The notes under the pieces were generated by a model, which saw nothing but the letters and a program-made list of their open reading frames with translations, did not search any database and was not told the origin of the DNA. From positions 19,065,537 through 19,129,536 of the forward strand of contig CP093829.1 in the NCBI GenBank assembly GCA_033063855.1: 64,000 nucleotides of DNA, written 5' to 3'. The DNA comes from Smittia aterrima. Its lineage: Eukaryota; Arthropoda; Insecta; Diptera; Chironomidae. Shown one piece after another: positions 54,501 through 64,000 of the stretch; the stretch's first letter is position 1, and each line of letters starts with the position of its first letter. Position numbers and translations under genes: made by a program.

Positions 54501-57184
54501 CTTTCATGTTTCAAAAGCAGCAAAGCACAGAACTCTCTCGTTGCTTTTGAAAGATTCACAGGAAAAAATTCCTTCAAATAATCAAAGAGAGAAAGGAAAA
54601 TATTAAATTTCATCGCCTCGCTTTGAGCATTAAATAAACGTAAGGGGGACGCTTCTAATACCGCTTCGAATGATAGTAATTCTGTCATATTTCAGAGACT
54701 TAGCGGGAGATTTAAAGCCGAAGTTTAAAAGTATTTTTTTCTCGCAAAAAAAATTGAAAAGTGAACGAGGGTGTTTATAAAATTCATATTTATTTTGTGT
54801 TGAGGCAGACAAATATTTTCTTTCGCGAGGGTTCTCGAAATGAAAAGGGCTGATCGTCCGAATCAATCATCGAAATAAAGGGAAGACTTCTTTTTTAACC
54901 GTTTGAAAGGATTTTCCGTCCTAAATCTCTTTAATTCGAGAGGCCGGATAGCAATCTCTTCACAACAATTTAAGAGAGACTCATTGTAGCTTTAAGAATG
55001 AATTGTCTCGTGCAGCATAAGTTTGTAATCCTCTCTTAGTAATTATCATAAATTTTCACGACAAACCGTAAAACTTTTGTCTGATTTGAAATGAGATTTG
55101 TATGAAACTAACGCAACGAGTGTAAATTTATTTCACGACGATGAGTGATAAGCAGTCAAGCTCAAAACGAATAAACAAAACTTTATGATGTTTTTAATTC
55201 TTTATGGAAATGCTTTAATTTCCTTTTTCATTTCGTGGTCGTCCGATATGAAGGCAAAGACATTTCCTTGGAAATTGTGCGTGTACGACGAGACTTTTTT
55301 TATTGAGCTTTTCATTTGAATCGAGCGATAGTGAATCATGGAATCTCATAAGCATAATAAGGAACATAAAAGCAAACACATGAACTTTCTTTTGAAATGC
55401 TAAACAAATCTCTATAAAAAGCGAAAGGCTTGACAGGAAATTGTTTTTTGTTTGACTTTTATCTGCGGAAGTAAAGTCATAAGCTGAATAATTCAGAAGT
55501 TGTTTGTATAAATGCTCAAATGCTTTCAATGCTCAACTAACAAACTTTCCCGCGAAGTTTCTCACCGCTCATCAACGCTTTGATGCGAAATATTTTGCGA
55601 GCTCAGCAGAGATATTTGAATATCGACGTTGATGAATCGTTTGAAGCGAGATAATGTTTCAAAAAGTTATTTTCTAATGATAAAGTTAAGTCGTCATCGA
55701 AAATTGTTTGTCTATTCACTCGGTTTAGTCTCTCAAGTTCTGAAATTTATCATAGAACTTTGTCTTGGAACAAGAGACTAATCAGAAACATGAAACTAAT
55801 CGTCTCTTGTTTTCGGTGAACATCTTGCGTTATTAAGTACAAATAGAGTTATCGCTCGAACGAGGTCATCGAGGGATAACCGAACATCACACGGTAGAAC
55901 ATCTGAAATGTCTAATTAATTGAATTGCCAATCGTCTCAGACTCAGCAAGAAACTTGAGTACAAAAGACATAAATTATGATAACGAAATTCAATATTTGG
56001 CAACATTTATTATGATCAAAGATCTGATTATTGAAATTTGATTAGCATCGGAGTGCAGTACTTTATCTGCTCAATTAGGAATTACTCGGAAACTCATAGA
56101 GATCGGATCTAAAACAGTAATTAATGGATCTGTTCGTTGCTCTCAGATCGAAGGAGAGTTCTGCTTTGATGGCAGTTATTCGACACTTTAATTCATTACG
56201 ACTATCGATCCAACTCAGTATCACATTTTGCATGGAGAGTTACTTATCACATCAACGGATCGCAGTCCATTTGTCAATTTGAGCGAAGGGATGGACAGGG
56301 GAGTTGGGCAGGAAGCATATCAATGTTTTGTTTTCTTCTCTTCCTGGAAAACGAGATAACAATTTCTGGGATGGAAATAAACAGCAATCTCTGCGATTAT
56401 ATTAATCCTTCGAGACGGAAAGTTGACAATGTTCCGACGAGAGCATGACGACCATAAATGTGAGAAGGACATTCTGTTCTAGGGAAATCAACGTTCGTTG
56501 CGTAATTTATGACGTTGCTTAATTCCTCCGAATAACAATTTCTTGTTCAAAAGGAGCGAAAAAAGAAAGAATTTTTCCTTCACCCAACGAACGTTAAACG
56601 GAACTCTCATAAAAAGAAAGAACTTTTATCGCATCTCATAATACGAAGAAATTGATATGAGAATCGAATTATCTTCGATTACTAAATCGATCGTTATTCT
56701 CATTGAAACTTTCAGATTTCTCGTAATTCCATTAAAGGATATTCGAATCTAATTGTTTGTCTGCTTTTGCTCGTGAAAATAATGAAAAACTTTCTCGGTT
56801 TACTCGTTTTGCTTCTCCACACTGATAAATGATTCTAATTAAAATCCACTTTCAACAACTTTCGACATTCACTCCCTAAAGTAATTTTAAATTCGATCTT
56901 GTTAAAATTGCATATCGCACATGACTTCGTTTGGCTGATGAGAGCAAAGAGCATGCAAATGTAAATCAACCTTGAAGAGAGGAGTGAGTTGCAACAAAAC
57001 ATAAATTTATTAGGATTATGTAAAGTCGCAATATGCCTGATGGAAAATTTGTCTCCGCACATCAGAAATTCTCGTAATTATGCGTCAGGAATTTGATATG
57101 CAAAATGAAGTCGCACGTGACTCAACGTATGCCTCTGACGATATGATAATTTTAAAGTTTAATGGCGCAAGTGAACGCTTCAAC
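42541..57184. other. Gene-free region between the PGRP gene and the orphan exon
   Basis: No exon could be tied to a protein family. Present are a microsatellite of TC dinucleotides passing into ACTT/CACT repeats (about 43181-43214), (TCG)5 at 51532-51546 and a perfect 11-base inverted repeat at 45828-45852. An 83-codon plus frame at 44068-44319 is slightly more protein-like than its neighbours but lacks any other support. Low-complexity Leu/Phe-rich frames such as 48732-49100 are taken as chance. Confidence 0.5.
45828..45852. repeat. Perfect 11-base inverted repeat with 3-base loop
   Basis: ATTAATTAGAA is followed after three T residues by its exact reverse complement TTCTAATTAAT. It could fold as a hairpin or act as paired, oppositely oriented homeodomain sites (TAATTA). 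It is too short and AT-rich for a microRNA precursor. Confidence 0.6.
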
Positions 57185-57376
57185 TTAAGAGGGATTAATA
57201 AATGAAAAGTCGCTCACTCGCTCGCTCGCTTGGTGTGGCTGCTTATGGCTTTTAATTTCCTTAATGGTCGAGAAGATGAGTGGGCTGGGTGGGTCAGCCC
57301 TTATTTCCTCAGGGTCCGTGTCGTCGTCTTCCGTGTAACTTTTCACACTTTCCGATTCTGCTCGAGGATTGCGTCG
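57185..57376 (-). CDS. Candidate coding exon, 63 codons to a stop, product unknown
   Basis: A very good acceptor (pyrimidine-rich tract, TTTTATTGCACAG) ends at 57377 and is followed by a single open frame to TAA at 57187-57185. The other two frames stop early. The predicted peptide is acidic then basic, starting RRNPRAESESVKSYTEDDD and including PPSPLIFSTIKEIK, unlike the Lys/Phe/Asn-rich chance frames of this window. A GTGAGC donor inside it could end the exon about 40 bases earlier, which would make it internal. AATAAA on the minus strand at about 57006-57011 could serve as a poly(A) signal. If real, the rest of the gene lies at higher coordinates. No family is recognised. Confidence 0.35.
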   Translation of the reverse strand, partial: RRNPRAESESVKSYTEDDDTDPEEIRADPPSPLIFSTIKEIKSHKQPHQASERVSDFSFINPS

Positions 57377-58619
57377 CTGTGCAATAAAACAAATTGAAAT
57401 TAAATGACTCGTAACGCACGAAAAGGTATTTTCGTTGTCCTTTTGTATCGAGGGGTTACGCAGTAACTCTTAGAAGGGATAAATTAACAACAGCAAATCG
57501 TTTTTTCCATTAAAACAATTCGCTCATTAATGATTAAATGTAATGCAATCCATTGAATGATTGATAAGCACGACGGCGAGTGAAGGTGCATGTGCAGAAA
57601 CCTTCCCTTCTTCTCATCGGAATCATCAATCCATCCATTAGTTACGCAAGATCAGTTCATGAATCACTTCACAATGAAACAATCCAGAAGCGACGCATCT
57701 GTTTCAAAGAACACAGTGAGCTCGAAAATGATTCCCATTAGCACTCCACAGACTCGTATTAATCAAAATGAATGTCTTCGTGAATAGTTAATGCAGTGAC
57801 ATGAGCGCAGCGATGTTGATTTAAGAGATTTATTAATGATGTAGCTGTCGGCTCAAGCGTTAATAAATTTCAAATTGTCTATGGATTAGTGAAGAGAACG
57901 AGTTTTCCCTTGAGGCAGCGCGTAAACACGGAAAACTTTTCAAATTTCAATGCAAAGTGATTTCGCTTGAGGAAAGTTTTTGAATCGATTTTGCGTTTGA
58001 AGCTGATGCCTTTTGGGCATGCCAACGCCTCTTCAATTTTCATTGAAATGTTTAACAATACTTTGCAGTTACATTAAAGCTTTGGGAAGTTGCTGGAAAT
58101 TAATTTAATTAAAAAGTTTCCTCTCACTGCTTGTCCGAAGTTCTCATCTAATTTTTTCATAAAATTCTCAAGAAGCACTTGCCGCAAATATTTGAAAAAT
58201 TCTTTTATTATGTCATAGAGCTTCATAGAGCTTCTCTGTCTTTCTACTTTTTATTGCAGTGCATGAGCGAAGAATTTGAATTTAAACTGTGAAATGCCAT
58301 TCCACTTCGTCTCGTGTTTATTAAAGTCGAAAGCATTTGACGTCCCTTCTTTTATTTTTATGACGAGGATGACCTGATTATCGATGTCTCTTGTTTAAAG
58401 CTTTCGTTGTCATTCACATACAATTAAATCAGGACTTTCACGTTTCCTCTTGACTCAAATGTTTATTTATATTGAATTTCCACGTGATTGAGTCGAGAGT
58501 AGAACGAACGTGATTTCTGCTTCAGAGTTTAAGTCGATAAAGCGATTATAACATAATCGCACGTCGCTTGTTAATTTATGATTCGAAAAATCAACTTCTT
58601 CATCATTTCAACATTTTTC

Positions 58620-58840
58620 CCGATTTTTAATTAACAACCACAAGGCAGATGAGAAATGCCATCCAATTAATTTGAGACACAACAGTTTTAATTCATTCTG
58701 ATTGCTCAATTGGATCCGGAGAGCAATCGATGAAATTAATTCTGTTATTAAAATTCATTTGTTTTATGATACCGGATGATTAATTATTTAACTCGGCGAG
58801 GCCGGGAGCGGCTTGTAAAATTAATTTCCTTAACAATGAT
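58620..58840. promoter_or_regulatory. Candidate regulatory module: TAAT cores plus a Runx site
   Basis: At least five TAATTA/ATTAATT cores occur within about 220 bases, with a Runx consensus AACCACAA at 58636-58643 and an ETS-like ATCCGGAG. The density stands out against the flanks. It was identified by eye only, without conservation data. Confidence 0.22.
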
Positions 58841-61460
58841 GCAACGAACTCGGAAATATCGCATAATTCAACTAATTTGCTTACTTGTCAGTCAGCATGG
58901 AAACTAATGAAACGATGACAGCAATCAAAGGAGCAATAAACTGCTAATTGCTTTTGTCTTCATTCCAAGAATAAAATTATTGGAATTTGTTACTAAAATT
59001 AAGCAAATTTCGATTCCTTAACATTTCGTGGTGCAAACGACCAGTCGATCGTGTTCTCTGCTCGTATTTTAATTCTCACGCTTCGATTGAACGTGCGTGA
59101 TTCGTGGCTATAAAAGTATGACGACCAAAGCCACAGCGCCAATGTTTTTTGAAGAGCGAACGAAAATCCTTGCTCAGTAGCGAAACTTACATCGATAAAT
59201 TCAACCCAACCCTATTAGCGTAGTTAAGTTTGATGTTAAAAGTGTAATCAAACATTTAATTTGAACGAAAATTATTAAGCACAAATCTGTGTAGTCGAGT
59301 GAGAACGATAAAAGGAAAAGGATTTGCATAATGAATTATGTCGCTCCGTTTGCGCGCTAGCTTTCCACGAAAAGCTTCGTTGTTTGCGCTAAACTTTCCC
59401 CAACATGAATTGTAATTTTTACTTCTGCTCCCCTTTAGCTACTCTCTCTTAAATCCGAAAATTACAACTTGTTTTCTGCTTCATAACGAAGCTTATCAAG
59501 CAACACGAGCACCTTTGAATTCAATCACTTAATTAACTTGATTTTCTTCATCTTTTTCTGGAGAAGGTATGCGGGTTGTGTTCGTTTAGATCGCAATCGC
59601 TTCACGTGCTTTATTCCATAAATCATTCACGCACAGCTCCCAGCAACAAGCCAAAAATTAGGAACGAATAAACTTTTTTGTCTCGCTCGTCATTCTTGAA
59701 AGTCAAAACTCAAATACAAAGCAAAACTTTCGACTGCTAAGCTCACTAATTTAAAAGACTTCAGGAGAAATTGTAAACAAAAAGTAAAAACGTAATCAAC
59801 AGAAGCTGAACAGAAAAACAACTGAGTTGCTTGTTCTTATGCTTAACAATAGAATGAATATTTACATTGAACCTTCGTTCGTTTGATTTCAACATAAGAA
59901 GAAGAACTGTGAGATCAGGTGCTCACTTTGAATTGGGAAGAAAAGGAAGAAGTGAGAAGAAAGCTTTCTTGATTAAAAAATATTTATTCTTCTACTTGAA
60001 AAGTGTTCAAACATCACTTGAGCTACTTAAATTTTTATGATGAACTCCGACACAACAAGAGAAGCTCGCCGCTGAAACAAATTACAAGCTCATGAATTTT
60101 TAAACTGCTTCTGGCTTTGGCGCCTTTATCAACAGAAAAATTTTGGAAGCACTTCGATAATTCGTTGTTCTTGAAATTTTAAAGCACCAACCCGCAGAAG
60201 TAATTGAAACTAATTATGAGCTAATTTAGGTCTCGCTTTAAAAGCACTCAAGAAACTTACTCCCATTCGCTGCTGTACTTCAGCTTCAACATTCGTTAAT
60301 GGCATCGCAATTAAACTTTCATACTCGAATTATTTTCAAAAGAGAAGTTCACTAAGCTTTAAAATTGCAATTCCGTGTAATTAAATTGAACTTTGCAAAC
60401 ATCACTAAAGTCTCAAGTATTCTAGAGCTCAACAGCGATATATGAAATTTAGAGTAAATATTAAAATGTAAGCGATCGCATGCTGTGCATTATACGTAAA
60501 GGAACAGAGCTACGAGAGATTTTTTCCAGGTCGGGAGCAATAAATGAAAATTCTCTTTTGATTTATTTTTCAATAAATGGGAAATGCGAAAGCATTCTCA
60601 TTTGGATTGCATTGAGATATCAATCACATCACAGGAGAGATTTTTAAAATACAATGGAAGAGAAGTAATTGCAATGCTTTTGTCGATAAAATTTCATATC
60701 AGAAATATTTTTTCTTTCTCTTTACTTTTCGACTGATGCATTCAAATGGAAATAGATCGAGCTTTAAAATGTTTCCATTGAAATTCTTTTGTTATTTTTC
60801 CAATTAGAAAAGTGTTGTCGAAGAAAAGCATCAGCTCAACGAGAGACGTCAACGTCGTGTCGTGAGAAATCAGATGCAATTTTTCAAAATAAACTTGTGA
60901 CAGTTTTATCGCGAACGCGCAATATTTTCATTTCAGTAAAATAACCTAAATTGAGATATCAACATAAACTGGCAAGCCATAAGTTAAATAGACGTTTCCT
61001 TTCAAACTTATCAAAGCCGTTCGTCATTGTGAAATATCATTCCACCGCCACAGTTTTAAAACTTCCCGTTCAAATATTAATATTGAATTTAAATTGATTG
61101 TCTAGGCGATCAATAAATACTGAATGAACGTTGTGTGGTTTTTGGCTCGAACTGGGATTGCATCACCAGTTGCAATAATTTTAATTTAATTTTGCATTGA
61201 ATCGCTCGACAGAGTTGCCGTTGAAAGATTTTAATTTCAAGCAATCAAATACGAAAGTTCTAATTCCAATTGAAAATCTTTTGCAAGCCATGCAAAAACT
61301 GAATTTGTTTTCCGCGTTTTAAAATTATTCCAATTAATTAACAAAGAATCAGCAGAGATTGAATGGATTGAGTTTTGCAATTAAAACTTTTCCTCTTTAG
61401 AGAAAATCTTGTTGATTGCCTATAACGTTAAACTTTAATAACATAAGAAAGTTCGCCTCT

Positions 61461-61509
61461 TCACATGTGACTCCTAGGCCAATGACGATGGCTAGGCTCC
61501 TCTGGTCAC
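61461..61509. other. Palindromic E-box joined to a nested hairpin
   Basis: TCACATGTGA (61461-61470) is a perfect palindrome containing the E-box CACATGTG. Overlapping it, GTGAC (61467-61471) can pair with GTCAC (61505-61509). Inside that, CTAGGCCA can pair with TGGCTAG with one bulged G around an ATGACGA loop. It may be a bHLH site, a small structured RNA or coincidence. Confidence 0.35.
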
Positions 61510-62436
61510 TAATGAATAAATTAATGTTCATGTCTAAGTTGATAAAATAATCACAATTTTCTTGCATGAAGTCCTGTCTATTTCTCTCTAATAACTAATT
61601 CTGTCTAAAGAGAGAAAAACGGAATTTTCCGGAAACAAATTAAAAACTCTATCAAATTGTTTGAATTTATAAATTTTATGATAAACTTCAGGGAGAATAG
61701 GAGATGGCAGAAAAGTTTTTGTTGTTCTTGAAATTAAATTATAATCTTCAAAAGTTCTTGTCGCTCTCACTTTGCTTCGACTAAGAGAAATTGACAAAAG
61801 CTGATTTATATTTTCAGACGGAACTAAAGCATAGAACATTGTTGGATTGGAAAAACGTTTGAAAACGGATTAAAACTTTGACTTTCATGTTGCTACAAGC
61901 ACAGAGAGAATATTGAACGCACTACTCGCCTTATAGAAATATTTTCATTTTAACAATTTCAAAATGAAATAGAAAATCAAATTTCGATCGCACAACTCGC
62001 TGAGCGTGAAGAAGAACACACACGAGAGGAGAATTCTGAATTTAGTTCAATTTAACAGCGAATTGGTTTTGGTGTGCAAGCAGATTGCTTCAGAATTTAA
62101 TATTTATGAACAATCATTCTGCTCAATATTAATAAATATTTCCACTCGTTTTATTTTCAATCAGAAGCATCCGCGCGACTACTTTGTTTAAACTATCAAC
62201 AGCTCTTTTAATCGTAATTTATTGCCAACATAAATTCAATTCTCCATGCATTTAAAATTGTATTAAGCGACGAATTATTTGCCAGTAAAACGTCGCGATA
62301 TTTATTGCTTTGCGACAATGTTTCACGAACCTGGACAGTTTGATCTGACTTCTTCAACTTGGTTTTGTTCAAGGAAAGTTTGTGAGGGACATTTGGAAGC
62401 TTGTTTAAACTTTCATCAGACCAATTCTCACACGAT

Positions 62437-62725
62437 TCACTGCGTCAGCTTATGTGAAGCTTTAAAATCAATTAAACGAGTTTTATTCGTTTTAAACTCG
62501 ACGGCAATAACTTTTTTACTCGCCAAAGCGAGTTGATGATAACTGAGTTTTTTATATCGGAAAGCCGGAAGCAATTGCGGTTTATTCCGGGTTGCGTGAA
62601 GTTCAACTTTAAAATTTATTGAAGCATGAAGCCGCGAAAAGTTTAGAAGTGAAGACGCATCTTTTAGCGAAAGGGATTTGATTTTCTGGGTCGAGCAGCT
62701 AACACAGCTGCAAACTCTCAGACAA
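62437..62725 (-). CDS. Candidate terminal exon, 95 codons, product unknown
   Basis: A long T-rich tract ending CTTCTTCGCAG (acceptor ends at 62726) is followed by a frame open for 95 codons to TGA at about 62437. An AATAAA follows on the minus strand at about 62301-62306. The start is CLRVCSCVSCS and the rest is Lys/Leu-rich without a recognised domain. Chance frames of this length occur about a dozen times in such DNA, so the coincidence with a strong acceptor is the only real support. Confidence 0.18.
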
Positions 62726-63052
62726 CTGCGAAGAAGAAAAAAAAAAGTTGTCGGGAAAAACAAAACAAAAAGTCTCTGAAAGCCTTGCGGTGAACGGTCG
62801 AATGCTCGTGCTATGCCAGAGGTTTAGGCGAAGCGATGTAAAAGCTTTTAAGTCGATTCGTGTCAGTAAGCGAAAGCGAATCTGCAGCTGTTTTTACACG
62901 CTCGGCTCGTATTATGCAAAATCTGTCGAACTTAAATAATTCACACAACAACTGGTTTTCAACTCAATAATCTCCGCGATGTTGAGTTGATTATTTCTTC
63001 GTTGCTTGTCAAGGTAGTCGTTGAGTTTACTTTGGAGTGGCCACAAGTTCAA

Positions 63053-63356
63053 ATGAGGTGGAATTTATTTACATTTCTTCTCATCGTTTGCGTCATTCGA
63101 TGGAGCTGCAACGCATTGCCAAGAGGTGAAAGTTGTCATGTGATAAAAGAAAAAAAATGTTTTGATCAAAGAAATTGCACTTTTCTAAAGAAATCTTTTT
63201 CGAAATTGTTTTTCTTTAGTTGGTCAATGTGAGAGGAGTGATGGAAAATGTAGTGAAGCAAGCAAGTGCAAATACATTTGGACTGATACATTCGATTGCA
63301 CAGTACAAAAGCAAGTGTGCTGTTACAACGATCACGATTACATTGATCTGGGATGA
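63053..63356 (+). CDS. Secreted six-cysteine peptide with a CLIP-like domain
   Basis: Two exons, 63053-63125 and 63220-63356, are joined by a 94-base GT-AG intron (donor GTGAAAG, acceptor TTTTTCTTTAG) and give 69 residues. The ATG is the first in its frame. A hydrophobic signal peptide covers about 1-21 (FTFLLIVCVI core, cleavage after SCNA). The mature part has cysteines C28, C35, C41, C51, C58 and C59, spaced C-x6-C-x5-C-x9-C-x6-CC. The GxC, x5-C and final VCC resemble the CLIP domain of arthropod serine proteases, but the spacing is shorter and no protease domain follows. CLIP domains act in Toll and melanisation cascades; a stand-alone one could be a modulator, or this may be another cysteine-rich effector. 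ATTAAA at 63459-63464 may be the poly(A) signal. The stop is UGA followed by C, with 42 more open codons after it. Confidence 0.65.
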
Positions 63357-63485
63357 CACATTGCCATTTACAAGCGCTACGTAAACAAATCTTACCTGCA
63401 GCTAGCCTTAAGTGTTGAATTTTGCAACATGCAATCAAGTTGTGCTAACAAAGCTTTAATTAAATCAATTTCCAACTCTAACTAG

Positions 63486-64000
63486 ATTACCTTGCTCTGT
63501 CGTCGAGTTGGAGACGAAGACGATGCAAGTAATAATTGATGGAGATTCCCTTTATGAATTTTCAATCAATCAGGAAATGACTGGACTGTCGATTCAATTT
63601 AAAATTATTTTGTGCAATCAAGTTTACTTGTGTTCGTTCTCATCATGAGGAATTCTAAAATCAATTGAATTAATTTCCTGAGACAAATTTAATGTTCAAA
63701 GTTTCCTGTTCAAAGAAATCTGAGGCGACTTTTGATGTGGTCAACTGCTCTACAGTTTGCTTTACTTCTTCTATGTCATCTGCAGTTTCATAAAATGATT
63801 TGTGTTTTGTAAGAACGGATGTGAAACTTCTCTCTCTCGAGAAAGTTGTGAAGCAAACATCAACCTGTCTACGACTTGATTAAACTTGACTAATTGATTT
63901 AGATAAAATTTTAGGAAGCTCGCATAATCTCAAACAATAGCACAACTCTCAGAATCTGCATAAAATTATGAAAACAGCAAACAACACGACGAAGAGAGAA
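63486..64000. other. Region after the CLIP-like gene
   Basis: No gene can be supported to the end of the window. A 33-codon plus frame with two cysteines (MFKVSCSKKSE..., about 63691-63792) follows a possible acceptor. It might be an exon of another small peptide, but nothing else supports it. Confidence 0.4.

Larger units (their letters stand above)
57377..63052. other. Non-coding or unassigned region upstream of the CLIP-like gene
   Basis: No gene can be supported. If the exon at 57185-57376 is real, part of this is its upstream intron. Notable content: a TAAT-rich cluster with a Runx site (58620-58840), a TATAAAAG box at 59109-59116 with no attached gene, a palindromic E-box and hairpin at 61461-61509, and a minus-strand open frame (62437-62725) that starts exactly at a strong splice acceptor. 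Confidence 0.5.

Noticed and set aside
59109..59116. TATAAAAG box
   Set aside because: No initiator at the right spacing and only a 12-codon ORF downstream, so it was not called a promoter.
61588..61839. 83-codon minus frame starting MFYALVPSEN
   Set aside because: No motif, no promoter or splice support; its length is within chance expectation.
63166..63438. Cysteine-rich 90-codon minus frame
   Set aside because: It is the reverse strand of the CLIP-like gene exon, where GCA/ACA-type codons read as Cys codons; the plus strand has signal peptide and splice support.
1..64000. Transposons, viral remnants, CRISPR arrays, known microRNAs
   Set aside because: No mobile-element or viral protein, terminal repeat pair, spaced repeat array or familiar insect microRNA seed with hairpin was seen by eye; short non-autonomous elements could still be missed.

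Overview
This is nuclear DNA of an insect. The recognisable genes are split by short GT-AG introns (50 to 96 bases, plus three longer ones). There are no operons or ribosome binding sites. The gene content is arthropod immunity and cytoskeletal signalling: a transmembrane peptidoglycan recognition protein (PGRP), an ARHGAP18/conundrum-type RhoGAP, and a small secreted peptide with a CLIP-like cysteine pattern. Short introns, frequent CpG and the PGRP type suggest a fly, perhaps a midge-like nematoceran. That is an inference, not an identification.

Layout. 1-5271 has no gene I can support. 5659-9269 (minus) is a complete eight-exon RhoGAP gene, predicted 619 residues. 9.3-40.8 kb has no recognisable protein and no transposon coding sequence. 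It looks like a gene desert or a very large intron, with homeodomain-type site clusters and a few weak exon or small-ORF candidates. 40833-42460 (minus) is a complete five-exon PGRP gene, predicted 455 residues: cytoplasmic tail, one membrane helix, then two PGRP ectodomains. 42.5-63.0 kb is again mostly non-coding, with one reasonable orphan exon at 57185-57376 (minus). 63053-63356 (plus) is a two-exon gene for a secreted six-cysteine peptide, and its frame continues 42 codons beyond a UGA-C stop.

The PGRP and the CLIP-like peptide could both belong to humoral immunity: PGRPs feed the IMD/Toll pathways, and CLIP domains belong to the protease cascades that serve Toll and melanisation. They lie about 20 kb apart and nothing shows that they are co-regulated. 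The RhoGAP is a housekeeping or morphogenetic regulator, unrelated to them. No tRNA, rRNA, CRISPR array, known microRNA or virus-derived gene was recognised by eye. Most open frames of 60-150 codons here are what chance gives in AT-rich DNA and are not annotated.
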